DNA from: Cyanobacteria bacterium UBA3803
Lineage (GTDB): Bacteria > Cyanobacteriota > Vampirovibrionia > Gastranaerophilales > Gastranaerophilaceae
Assembly: GCA_002369055.1 (NCBI GenBank)
Contig: DFEL01000109.1
Span: forward strand, 1 to 17,888
Length of the DNA stretch: 17,888 nt
Direction: 5' to 3'
The notes under the pieces were generated by a model. The model saw only the letters and a program-made list of their open reading frames with translations, did not search any database and was not told the DNA's origin. Positions within the stretch are counted from its first letter, which is position 1; each line of letters opens with the position of its first letter. The position numbers and the translations under genes are program-made. This document shows positions 7,112-14,070 of this stretch, piece after piece.

Positions 7112-7921
7112 ATGGAACAGATTAGGGTATTTTTTAAAAAATCTGCGACATACCAGTTGTTACAAATACTCGCAGAGCAATTTGAAGATTTTATAACAAC
7201 ACTCGGAGAAATAGCACAAAGAGGGTTGAAAACTTTGATGTGCATTTTGACAGGACAAATAAACTGGAAAGAAGTAATCGAACAATCTTCAAGATTCGGA
7301 GTTAGCTCGTTACCAATAACAATTTCAATAGTAAGCATGACTTCAATAATTGTAGCAATGCAAGTTGCGGGTGAAATGGTAAAACAAGGCGGAGGAAATT
7401 ATGTAGGCTTATTGGTGGCAATGCTAACAGTTAGAGAAACAGGTATTATAATGTCAGGATTTGCCATAATATCAATGATAGGCTCATCTCTTGCCTCAGA
7501 AATAGCAACAATGAAAGTAACAGAACAAATTGATGCGATATCTGTTCTTGGTGTAGACCCTGTCAGATATCTTTTTGTTCCAAGAGTAATTGCAGGAACA
7601 TTGATGATGCCTCCTGTTTTAATCATAGCATCTACATTTGGAATTTTAGGTGGAGGAGTTGCTTCAACAGCAGTTAGCGAATTAAGTTACAAAGCTTATT
7701 TTACATCTGTTTGGTCAGGACTGTTTATTTATGATATAAAAGTTGCGTTGGCAAAAGCATTTGTTTACGGTTGCACAATAGCCTTAATCAGCTGCACCTG
7801 CGGATACATGGCAAAAGGCGGAGCAAAAGGCGTAGGTATAGCAACAACAAAAGCGGTAGTTTGGTCATTCGTTGCAATAGTAATCTGGGATTTAATATTT
7901 TCAGTAGCATTTTTCTTCTAG
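7112..7921 (+). CDS. mlaE: MlaE/YrbE-family lipid ABC transporter permease
   Basis: The inner-membrane permease of an MCE-type phospholipid transporter. The 269-residue length fits the family. An amphipathic N-terminus is followed by about five membrane segments (about 66-88, 98-125, 155-182, 212-234, 246-268). Conserved family phrases: RETG (108-111), SEIATMKVTEQIDAI (129-143) and LGVDPVRYLFVPRVIA (146-161), equivalent to the MlaE EQIDAL..LG.DP..YL..PR signature. The ATPase gene follows 10 nt after the stop, then the MCE protein. The start codon lies 7 nt after a TATAAT box with no ribosome-binding site, implying a leaderless message. No other credible start lies nearby: the next in-frame Met is at residue 43, beyond the N-terminal segment. 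Confidence 0.93.
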   Translation: MEQIRVFFKKSATYQLLQILAEQFEDFITTLGEIAQRGLKTLMCILTGQINWKEVIEQSSRFGVSSLPITISIVSMTSIIVAMQVAGEMVKQGGGNYVGLLVAMLTVRETGIIMSGFAIISMIGSSLASEIATMKVTEQIDAISVLGVDPVRYLFVPRVIAGTLMMPPVLIIASTFGILGGGVASTAVSELSYKAYFTSVWSGLFIYDIKVALAKAFVYGCTIALISCTCGYMAKGGAKGVGIATTKAVVWSFVAIVIWDLIFSVAFFF

Positions 7922-7931
7922 GATAATAAAT

Positions 7932-8651
7932 ATGATAAAAGTAGAACATTTAATTAAAAAATTTGATGAAAAAATAGTTTTAAATGATATCTCCTTCGAG
8001 GTAAAAGACGGAGAAACACTAGCAATTGTAGGTTTTTCAGGGTCAGGCAAAAGTACTATTCTAAAAATAATATGCGGATTATTGGAAGAAGATTTAGGTA
8101 AAATAACTACAACAGAAGGTGATGTTGCAATGGTATTTCAATATTCAGCATTATTTGATTCTTTAAATGTACATGACAACATAATATTTGCACTACAAGA
8201 AAGAAAAGAATTACGTAAAAAATATACAACAGAAGATTTAGACAACATTGTTAAAGAAAAACTTAAACTTGTCGGACTTGAAGGTATAGAAAATAAATTT
8301 CCGTCAGAATTATCCGGTGGAATGCAAAAGCGTGTAAGCTTTGCCCGAGCAATAGTGACAAATCCTAAAACAATTTTGTATGACGAACCAACAGCAGGGC
8401 TGGATCCAATATCATCAACACTAATTGAAGATTATATTGTAAGGTTGAAAGAAGAAACTCATGCTTCATCAATCGTAGTAACACACCAAATGTCAACTAT
8501 TGAACGTACAGCAGATAAAGTTCTTATGCTTTATAACGGAAAATGTGTATTCAAAGGTACACCAAAAGAAATGTGTGAGGCAGGCAATGAATATACAAAA
8601 CAATTTGTAACGGCTTCATTAACAGGACCAATGAAAATGTTAGCAGAATAA
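7932..8651 (+). CDS. mlaF: MlaF-family lipid ABC transporter ATPase
   Basis: Cytosolic ATPase that energises the MlaE permease. 239 residues. Motifs: Walker A GFSGSGKS (34-41), Q-loop Gln70 (MVFQYSALFDSLNV, the MlaF-type Q-loop), signature LSGGMQKR (127-134), Walker B ILYDEPTAGLDP (148-159) and switch His185 (VVTHQ). The LSGGMQKR and EPTAGLDPI phrases are typical of MCE-system ATPases. The C-terminal extension VTASLTGPM lies where MlaF enzymes carry a tail. An AGGATAA ribosome-binding site overlaps the mlaE stop codon, suggesting coupled translation. Confidence 0.94.
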   Translation: MIKVEHLIKKFDEKIVLNDISFEVKDGETLAIVGFSGSGKSTILKIICGLLEEDLGKITTTEGDVAMVFQYSALFDSLNVHDNIIFALQERKELRKKYTTEDLDNIVKEKLKLVGLEGIENKFPSELSGGMQKRVSFARAIVTNPKTILYDEPTAGLDPISSTLIEDYIVRLKEETHASSIVVTHQMSTIERTADKVLMLYNGKCVFKGTPKEMCEAGNEYTKQFVTASLTGPMKMLAE

Positions 8652-8657
8652 TTTTTT

Positions 8658-8666
8658 TGATATAAT
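8658..8666 (+). promoter_or_regulatory. Probable internal promoter before mlaD (extended -10)
   Basis: TGaTATAAT is a perfect extended -10 in the 39 bp gap between mlaF and mlaD. A weak -35 (TTAGCA, 8640-8645) is only 15 bp upstream. The predicted leader is about 18 nt and contains an AGGG ribosome-binding site at 8680-8683. It would let mlaD, lpxK and nth be expressed without mlaE and mlaF. Confidence 0.45.
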
Positions 8667-8690
8667 TAATATATAAAATAGGGATAATAT

Positions 8691-10052
8691 ATGAAATTAA
8701 AATCATCATCTTTTAAGGTTGGAATATTAACACTTGTAGCATTAACAGTACTTATTTTTACAATACTGTGGGTAAAAGGCAGAGCATTTTCTTCAGCAGA
8801 AAGAATTGAAGTACATTTTAGGGATGTAAACGGTATGCGTGCAGGTTCAGGTGTACAAATGATGGGGCTACGGGTCGGACAAGTAGAAGAAATTATACCT
8901 GTTATAGACGGAGAAAAAAGTTATGTAAAACTAAAATTTGTTATTACAGAACCAAACATAAAAATTCCAACAGCCTCAACAATATCTATTCAACAATCAG
9001 GTTTAATAGGTGAACAATTCTTGGAAATTACACCTCCAAAGACAAGAACTCTGTATATTCCTGCTGTTGGAAACCAACTGGCATACAAAAACGACCCTGT
9101 TCAAACTAAGTTAGATGACAAATATTATGATGTAGGATACATAAAAAATACAAATATAGTTGTAACAAAAGCAATACCTTTAGAATTACAAAAAAGCATA
9201 CAAACTACACACGCGTATAAGATTGACTATGTAGTTAATTTACCGGGATTAATTTTACCTGAATTTATGAAAGGTAAATTAATTCAAGATAACGGTGTAA
9301 ATAAAATGAGAATAGCACCGCTTGACGATGCAGCAATAAGCTATCCTCAACAAACATCACCATATACAATACTTGAACCAATGAGAATCTCAGACTTTAT
9401 GGATTTACAATATAAAGCAGCAGCTTCACTTACCGAAACTAACCTTAAAGTAAACGAATTATTGTCAGATAAACTTATTGCAGATTTAAAACAATCTGTT
9501 GTAAATATCAATGACTTAACGGCTAAGGCTGCAACTACCGTTGAAAAGGCAGAAAAGCTTATCGAAACATCTAATAAAGATTTAGATAAAATGATGAAAA
9601 TGGCAGATAGCTTTACAAATGATTTTAATAAAATTACAAAACTTGCAACAGATATTGGTGGTGATCCTAAATTTAAACCAACTTTATTTGAAGCAACAGA
9701 AGCATTAACTAAATTGACAAACAATTTAAATAAAGTTCTTGATAACACTGACGCAAAGCAATTAGGTGCTGATTTAAATGCAATAGTTACAAATATCAAT
9801 GAAATAAGCACTTCTGTCAACATGATGACAAAAGACGAAAAATTAAAATATAAAGTTTTTGAAACTGTCGACCACGTGAATAAAGCAATGGTTGATATAT
9901 CTAAAGCATTGGAAGTTGTAAATTCGCTTGATGATTGCAAAAAAGCAGATTTAACAAAAACATTAACTGATGTTGCAGAAACAGCAAGCAATCTACGTAA
10001 ATTTACAGAAAAATTAAATAAAAGATTCCTATTATTCAGATTAATGTTCTAA
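8691..10052 (+). CDS. mlaD: MlaD/MCE-domain lipid transport protein, long form
   Basis: The periplasmic, membrane-anchored MCE subunit that, by family, forms a ring channelling lipids to or from the MlaE permease. Of 453 residues, one N-terminal helix (about 8-28) is followed by a single MCE domain (about 37-116) with VHFRDVNGMRAGSGVQMMGLRVGQV and QQSGLIGEQFLEI landmarks. E. coli MlaD is under 200 residues, so roughly 330 extra residues follow: a mixed segment (117-240), then a long helical, coiled-coil-like stretch (about 245-445) rich in Asn, Lys, Leu and Thr, with the tail EKLNKRFLLFRLMF. Long helical C-termini are known in PqiB/LetB, Mce and cyanobacterial MCE proteins, where they extend the tunnel. 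No mlaC or mlaB gene is adjacent. Confidence 0.9.
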   Translation: MKLKSSSFKVGILTLVALTVLIFTILWVKGRAFSSAERIEVHFRDVNGMRAGSGVQMMGLRVGQVEEIIPVIDGEKSYVKLKFVITEPNIKIPTASTISIQQSGLIGEQFLEITPPKTRTLYIPAVGNQLAYKNDPVQTKLDDKYYDVGYIKNTNIVVTKAIPLELQKSIQTTHAYKIDYVVNLPGLILPEFMKGKLIQDNGVNKMRIAPLDDAAISYPQQTSPYTILEPMRISDFMDLQYKAAASLTETNLKVNELLSDKLIADLKQSVVNINDLTAKAATTVEKAEKLIETSNKDLDKMMKMADSFTNDFNKITKLATDIGGDPKFKPTLFEATEALTKLTNNLNKVLDNTDAKQLGADLNAIVTNINEISTSVNMMTKDEKLKYKVFETVDHVNKAMVDISKALEVVNSLDDCKKADLTKTLTDVAETASNLRKFTEKLNKRFLLFRLMF

Positions 10053-10054
10053 AA

Positions 10055-11086
10055 ATGAATTTAAAAAGTAAAATAACAGAAATACATTATAAAAAAAATT
10101 CTAAAAGTTTATTATTACCGCTTTTAGAGTTTTTTTCATTTTTTTATTCAAAAATAACAGCATTTAGAAATTATTTGTATGACATAGGATTATTAAAAGA
10201 AATAAAAGTAAATGCTTTTGTTATATCAGTCGGAAATCTTACAACAGGCGGTGTAGGAAAAACTCCATTAGTTGCCGAACTTGCAAAATTTTATTTGGCA
10301 CAAGATAAAAATGTTGCAATAATATCAAGAGGATATGGTGGAAAATTATCTGCTAAAAAAGTAAATGTAATATCTAACGGACAAGAAATCTTTTATACTG
10401 CAAAAGAAGCAGGAGATGAACCGTATTGGTTTGCAGAAAATTTAAAGGGGATAAATGTTCTAACATGTGCAAACCGTGTAAAAGCTGCCAATTACGCTAT
10501 ACAAAATTTAGGAGTTAATGTCATAATACTTGATGATGCTTTTCAACACAGAAAAATACAACGAGATTTAAATTTAGTACTAATTGATAGCGAAAAACTT
10601 TTAGGAAACCAAAAGCACCTTCCGGCAGGTCCGTTAAGAGAAAATATAAGCGGACTAAAAAGAGCCGATAAACTTGTTATCATGAACAAATCAGCAAAAA
10701 AAACAGACAAAAATGTTTTATCTAATATATTTGAAAAATACGATGAACAAAATACCGTTATATGCAACGTAGTACCTGGCTACACATACAATATAAAAAC
10801 AAATGAAGTTCTGCCTTTAAAAACAGATGTTATAGCCGTAAGTGCGATAGGTCAGCCTGAACAATTTTACTCTTTTGTTAGACAAAAATTTAATTTATCA
10901 ATGGAAGTAACATTTGATGACCACCATCAATACAAAATAGATGACATCAATAAATATAAAGGTAACATCGTTACAACAGAAAAGGATGCTGTTAAACTCA
11001 AAAGTTTTAACTTAAACAATATTTATGCAATGAAATTAAAACTTGATATTGATATTAAAGGATTAATAAATGGCAAAAATAGATGA
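10055..11086 (+). CDS. lpxK: Tetraacyldisaccharide 4'-kinase
   Basis: Phosphorylates the 4' position of the lipid A disaccharide at the cytosolic face of the inner membrane. 343 residues, near the usual size. An N-terminal hydrophobic membrane-association segment (about 18-45) precedes the P-loop, SVGNLTTGGVGKTP (58-71, Lys69). It is followed by SRGYGGKL, AGDEPYW (119-125, Asp in the position of the family catalytic Asp), LDDAFQHR (159-166) and FDDHHQY (287-293, the likely catalytic His region). It begins 2 nt after the mlaD stop with no clear ribosome-binding site, so translation is probably coupled to mlaD. Its 3' end overlaps nth by 17 nt. Together with lptB it indicates a phosphorylated lipid A. 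Confidence 0.94.
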   Translation: MNLKSKITEIHYKKNSKSLLLPLLEFFSFFYSKITAFRNYLYDIGLLKEIKVNAFVISVGNLTTGGVGKTPLVAELAKFYLAQDKNVAIISRGYGGKLSAKKVNVISNGQEIFYTAKEAGDEPYWFAENLKGINVLTCANRVKAANYAIQNLGVNVIILDDAFQHRKIQRDLNLVLIDSEKLLGNQKHLPAGPLRENISGLKRADKLVIMNKSAKKTDKNVLSNIFEKYDEQNTVICNVVPGYTYNIKTNEVLPLKTDVIAVSAIGQPEQFYSFVRQKFNLSMEVTFDDHHQYKIDDINKYKGNIVTTEKDAVKLKSFNLNNIYAMKLKLDIDIKGLINGKNR

Positions 11087-11699
11087 TATTGTAAAGACAC
11101 TACACGAAGCAAATCAGCAAAAAAGTGATTTTGTGGGTTTAATGGACAGTTTTAATGACCCGTATTTAGTACTTATTTCGTGCATACTAAGTCTTAGAAC
11201 TAATGATAAAACAACATATCCTGCAACATTAAGAATGCTAAAACTTGCAAAGACACCGCAAGAAATGTCAAAAGTAAATGAAGAAGATTTAGCAAAAGCT
11301 ATTTATCCTGTTGGATTTTACGCAAATAAAGCCAAACAAATTATTCAACTATCAAAAGAACTTATTGAAAAATATGATGGTAAAGTTCCATGTGAAATAG
11401 ATGAATTATGCAAATTCAACGGTGTCGGCAGAAAAACAGCTAATCTTGTTGTTGCAAGAGGATTTAATAAGCCTGCAATATGTGTAGATGTCCACGTTCA
11501 CAGAATTTTTAATAGATTGGGATATGTAAAAACAAAAAATCCTGAAGAAACAGAATTTGCATTAAGAGAAAAATTACCTAAGAAATATTGGATAGAAATT
11601 AATACTCTTATTGTTACACACGGACAAAATTGCTGTAAACCGCAAAAACCTGATTGTACAAATTGCCCAATATCAGAATACTGTGAAAAACTAATTTAA
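11070..11699 (+). CDS. nth: Endonuclease III (HhH-GPD, 4Fe-4S DNA glycosylase/AP lyase)
   Basis: Base-excision repair enzyme removing oxidised pyrimidines. 209 residues, near the E. coli length of 211. The helix-hairpin-helix reads FNGVGRKTANLVV with catalytic Lys122, and the catalytic Asp is Asp140 in VDVHVHR. The C-terminal cluster ligands fit C-X6-C-X2-C-X5-C exactly at Cys189, 196, 199 and 205; Cys188 is extra. LSLRTND (40-46) stands where E. coli has LSAQATD, so this is a divergent bacterial or archaeal-like subtype. The start overlaps the end of lpxK by 17 nt, with AAAGGA at 11057-11062. Its 3' end overlaps the convergent prepilin gene by 9 nt. Confidence 0.95.
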   Translation: MAKIDDIVKTLHEANQQKSDFVGLMDSFNDPYLVLISCILSLRTNDKTTYPATLRMLKLAKTPQEMSKVNEEDLAKAIYPVGFYANKAKQIIQLSKELIEKYDGKVPCEIDELCKFNGVGRKTANLVVARGFNKPAICVDVHVHRIFNRLGYVKTKNPEETEFALREKLPKKYWIEINTLIVTHGQNCCKPQKPDCTNCPISEYCEKLI

Positions 11700-12338
11700 T
11701 TGACCGCCATAAATATAGTAATAATAGGAACAAGATATACCTTTACCTTTTTTAGAACAATCAGATTTCAAAAGATAATCATCATAAGTTTTACCTAAAG
11801 GTTCAATTCTGTCTGTATAAATATTTATACCAAAGATATCGTATCCCCATTTATTAGGTTTTTTCATCCCGTTTAAATCAACTGACATAATTGCAACAGG
11901 AAACTTATCAGAATATCTAACAGGAGTATTTTGCCATTTTAACCCCACAATTTTACCAGAATTAGTTTTATGCAAATTTGTTATATAATACATATCTTCT
12001 GCATTTACCTTTGAATTATTTAAATAATAAGTTTTATATTCATTTACGGAAATTTCATCTTCCATTCTCAAATAAGATTTTAAAAGATTATATAACACTT
12101 GTTCTTTATTTGAGTCATCAACTGAATTTTCAAAAGCCTTATTGTCTGATTTACTCGACTGAACTTTTAGAGCAGAAAAAATATATTCCAAATTATGATA
12201 GGTATCTTTCCATTGAGCAATAGCATTTAACTTCTTATTATCTTCAATTAAGTGCGGCAAAACAACCATAACCGTAATTACGATTAAAAATAAAATTATT
12301 GCCAGTTCCATTAAAGTAAATGCTCTTAATTTTTTCAT
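11691..12338 (-). CDS. Type IV prepilin-like protein (N-methylation motif, Ala at -1)
   Basis: A probable minor pilin or pseudopilin of a type IV pilus or type II secretion-like machine. 215 residues. The leader MKKLRA is followed by FTLMELAII: Glu at +5 and a hydrophobic helix (about 7-30) match class III signal peptides, but the residue before the cut is Ala rather than the usual Gly. The globular part carries VDLNGMKKPNKWGYDIF (about 153-169), a D.NG..KPN.WG.D.F pattern I associate with pilin-like proteins of gut Melainabacteria, and a Cys pair (194, 203) that could form a C-terminal disulfide. It is last in the rny operon, 13 nt after the PHP gene, with AGGT about 10 nt before the start. 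No other pilus gene is in the window. Confidence 0.82.
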   Translation of the reverse strand: MKKLRAFTLMELAIILFLIVITVMVVLPHLIEDNKKLNAIAQWKDTYHNLEYIFSALKVQSSKSDNKAFENSVDDSNKEQVLYNLLKSYLRMEDEISVNEYKTYYLNNSKVNAEDMYYITNLHKTNSGKIVGLKWQNTPVRYSDKFPVAIMSVDLNGMKKPNKWGYDIFGINIYTDRIEPLGKTYDDYLLKSDCSKKGKGISCSYYYYIYGGQLN

Positions 12339-12351
12339 ATATTAATACCTG

Positions 12352-13209
12352 CTATGCCATGTCAAGACGCTTTTTCTCCTGAATCAATTTATCGTAAATC
12401 CATTCTGGAATAAAATGCTTACCTAAAAGAATTTGTCCATTGACCATACTTGGTGCATGAAAATCAGAACCACCGGTAACTATTAATCCAAATTTTTCCG
12501 CCATAGAAGAAAAATATTCAACAACAGCAGGTGAATGCTTGCGATGATAAGCCTCAATACCTCTTAAACCGTAAGTCATAAGGTCCTTAATTAAAGTTTC
12601 AGCAATGTCAATATCGTGAGGATGTGCAATAACCGGAATACCCCCTGCGTCATAAATAATTTCGACAGCATCTTGAGGAGAAACAGTTTTTCTTTGAACA
12701 TAAACCGGTGAATTATCATTTATATATTTGTTGTATGCCTCAATTACACTTGATGTCCCGCCTGCTGAAGTTATTGCCTTTGCTATATGTGGACGTCCAA
12801 TACTTCCACCTTCTGCAACTTGTGCCAATATTGAATCAAAAGAAATTTTAATACCTTCTTTTTTATCCAATAAATCAATGATTTCAAGTGTTTGCTTCAC
12901 TCTGGCATCTTGTTGATTTTTAATTAACGCTTTGAAATCATCGTCATTTGGATTCATAAAATATCCTAAAATATGAACCTCATAATTTTTATATAAAGTA
13001 TTAACTTCAATACCTTGAATAATCTCAAGTTGGTCTTGTTTTCCAATAGATTGCAAATATTTTTGAGCAACATCATACGACAAGATATTATCATGGTCTG
13101 TCAATGCAATCGCTTCAAGTCCTGCATCAATAGCAGTATCTACAATTTTTTCCGGCGAAAAAACACCATCAGAGTAATTGGTGTGAACGTGAAAATCTGC
13201 TTTTTTCAT
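12352..13209 (-). CDS. PHP-domain phosphoesterase (RNase AM/TrpH/YciV-like)
   Basis: A metal-dependent phosphoesterase. Related proteins include E. coli YciV (RNase AM, a 5'-3' exonuclease that also acts on 3',5'-bisphosphonucleotides) and a Chromobacterium AMP phosphatase. From the ATG at 13209 it has 285 residues. PHP metal ligands are visible: HVH (7-9), Asp14 in YSDG, TDHD (37-40), GIEVN with Glu68, and later GRPHIA, IAHPHD and GGSDFH. A GGGGGTG stretch 6-12 nt upstream would serve as ribosome-binding site for this ATG; the longer frame starting at a TTG (13224) would consume it, so the shorter start is preferred. It follows ymdB by 18 nt. The exact substrate is not readable; the RNA-turnover context favours RNA ends or nucleotides. 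Confidence 0.88.
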   Translation of the reverse strand: MKKADFHVHTNYSDGVFSPEKIVDTAIDAGLEAIALTDHDNILSYDVAQKYLQSIGKQDQLEIIQGIEVNTLYKNYEVHILGYFMNPNDDDFKALIKNQQDARVKQTLEIIDLLDKKEGIKISFDSILAQVAEGGSIGRPHIAKAITSAGGTSSVIEAYNKYINDNSPVYVQRKTVSPQDAVEIIYDAGGIPVIAHPHDIDIAETLIKDLMTYGLRGIEAYHRKHSPAVVEYFSSMAEKFGLIVTGGSDFHAPSMVNGQILLGKHFIPEWIYDKLIQEKKRLDMA

Positions 13210-13227
13210 ACAACACACCCCCAAAAA

Positions 13228-14061
13228 TCAGGTTTGTTCTTTTGCAAGATTAACCTCCTTGTTGTTTTTATATTCAATTTTCTCATAAATTCTTTTTATA
13301 TCGGTTGCCTTACCTTCTACCGCATCAATGATAATTTCAACCGCATTCAATATTGCTACATTATCTTGAGCCACTTCAAATCTTTCAGGAAGGCAAGTTG
13401 TCATTCTTGCAAGAGATGTAGTATATTCCATACCTATCACGCTGTTTTTTGCACCACAGAACCCTGCGTCAGTGATATAAGCCATATCATCAATAATTTG
13501 TTCATCAGCTGTCTGAACGTGAGTATGCGTACCGACAAAAGCACTCACGCCAAAAGAAGAACAAAATCTTGCAAAACAAATTTTTTCAGCAGTCGCTTCA
13601 GCATGAAAATCTATAATAATATTCGGAGTAATTTCTTTTATATTTTTAATATTATCTTCAAAAAGTTTCCACTGCGAATCCAAAGGCTGCATAAATACTC
13701 TGCCTAAGAAATTCATAACACAAATTTTATATTCACCGACTTCAAAAATTCTGTATCCTACACCCATTGTACCTTCAGGATAATTCATAGGTCTGATGAG
13801 CTTATCTGCATCTTCTATATAATTAAAAATTTCTTTTTTATCCCAAATATGATTACCTGATGTAAAACAATCAACACCTGCTGAAATTAATTGATTATAA
13901 TTTTTATGAGTTAAACCGAAACCGTGAGAAGCATTTTCTGCATTTAAAATAACAAAATCATATTTACTTTTATTTTCAGCCAAAAAGTCGGTAATGGCAT
14001 TTCTGCCAATTTTACCGACTACATCGCCAAAAAATAAAATTTTTATACAATTTGTTCCCAT
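13228..14061 (-). CDS. ymdB: YmdB-family metallophosphoesterase (TIGR00282)
   Basis: Calcineurin-like phosphodiesterase; the Bacillus member hydrolyses 2',3'-cyclic nucleotides and influences biofilm and sporulation programmes. 277 residues, close to family length. Motifs: GDVVG (12-16, Asp13), NAENASHG (40-47), SGNHIWDKKEIF (68-79, Asn70 and His71), IDFHAEATAEK (150-160), GTHTHVQTAD (177-186) and YITDAG. These match the YmdB subfamily closely. Its position directly after rny (9 nt gap) repeats the rny-ymdB neighbourhood of Bacillus, supporting a shared role in RNA turnover. No clear Shine-Dalgarno sequence precedes the ATG, so translation may depend on the upstream gene. Confidence 0.95.
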   Translation of the reverse strand: MGTNCIKILFFGDVVGKIGRNAITDFLAENKSKYDFVILNAENASHGFGLTHKNYNQLISAGVDCFTSGNHIWDKKEIFNYIEDADKLIRPMNYPEGTMGVGYRIFEVGEYKICVMNFLGRVFMQPLDSQWKLFEDNIKNIKEITPNIIIDFHAEATAEKICFARFCSSFGVSAFVGTHTHVQTADEQIIDDMAYITDAGFCGAKNSVIGMEYTTSLARMTTCLPERFEVAQDNVAILNAVEIIIDAVEGKATDIKRIYEKIEYKNNKEVNLAKEQT

Positions 14062-14070
14062 ATTTAGTTA

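Noticed and set aside
9347..9991. A 214-codon open frame on the minus strand inside mlaD
   Set aside because: It is fully antisense to a clear MCE-family gene; the serine/leucine-rich translation is the mirror of its Lys/Asn/Thr-rich coiled coil, and there is no ribosome-binding site or known domain.
13210..13224. Longer PHP gene start at a TTG
   Set aside because: It lies inside the G-rich stretch that best serves as ribosome-binding site for the ATG at 13209, which begins the conserved MKKADFHVH.
13015..13707. A 230-codon open frame on the plus strand across the PHP and ymdB genes
   Set aside because: It is antisense to two well-supported genes and spans their junction; the composition is Phe/Ser/Cys-rich without domains.
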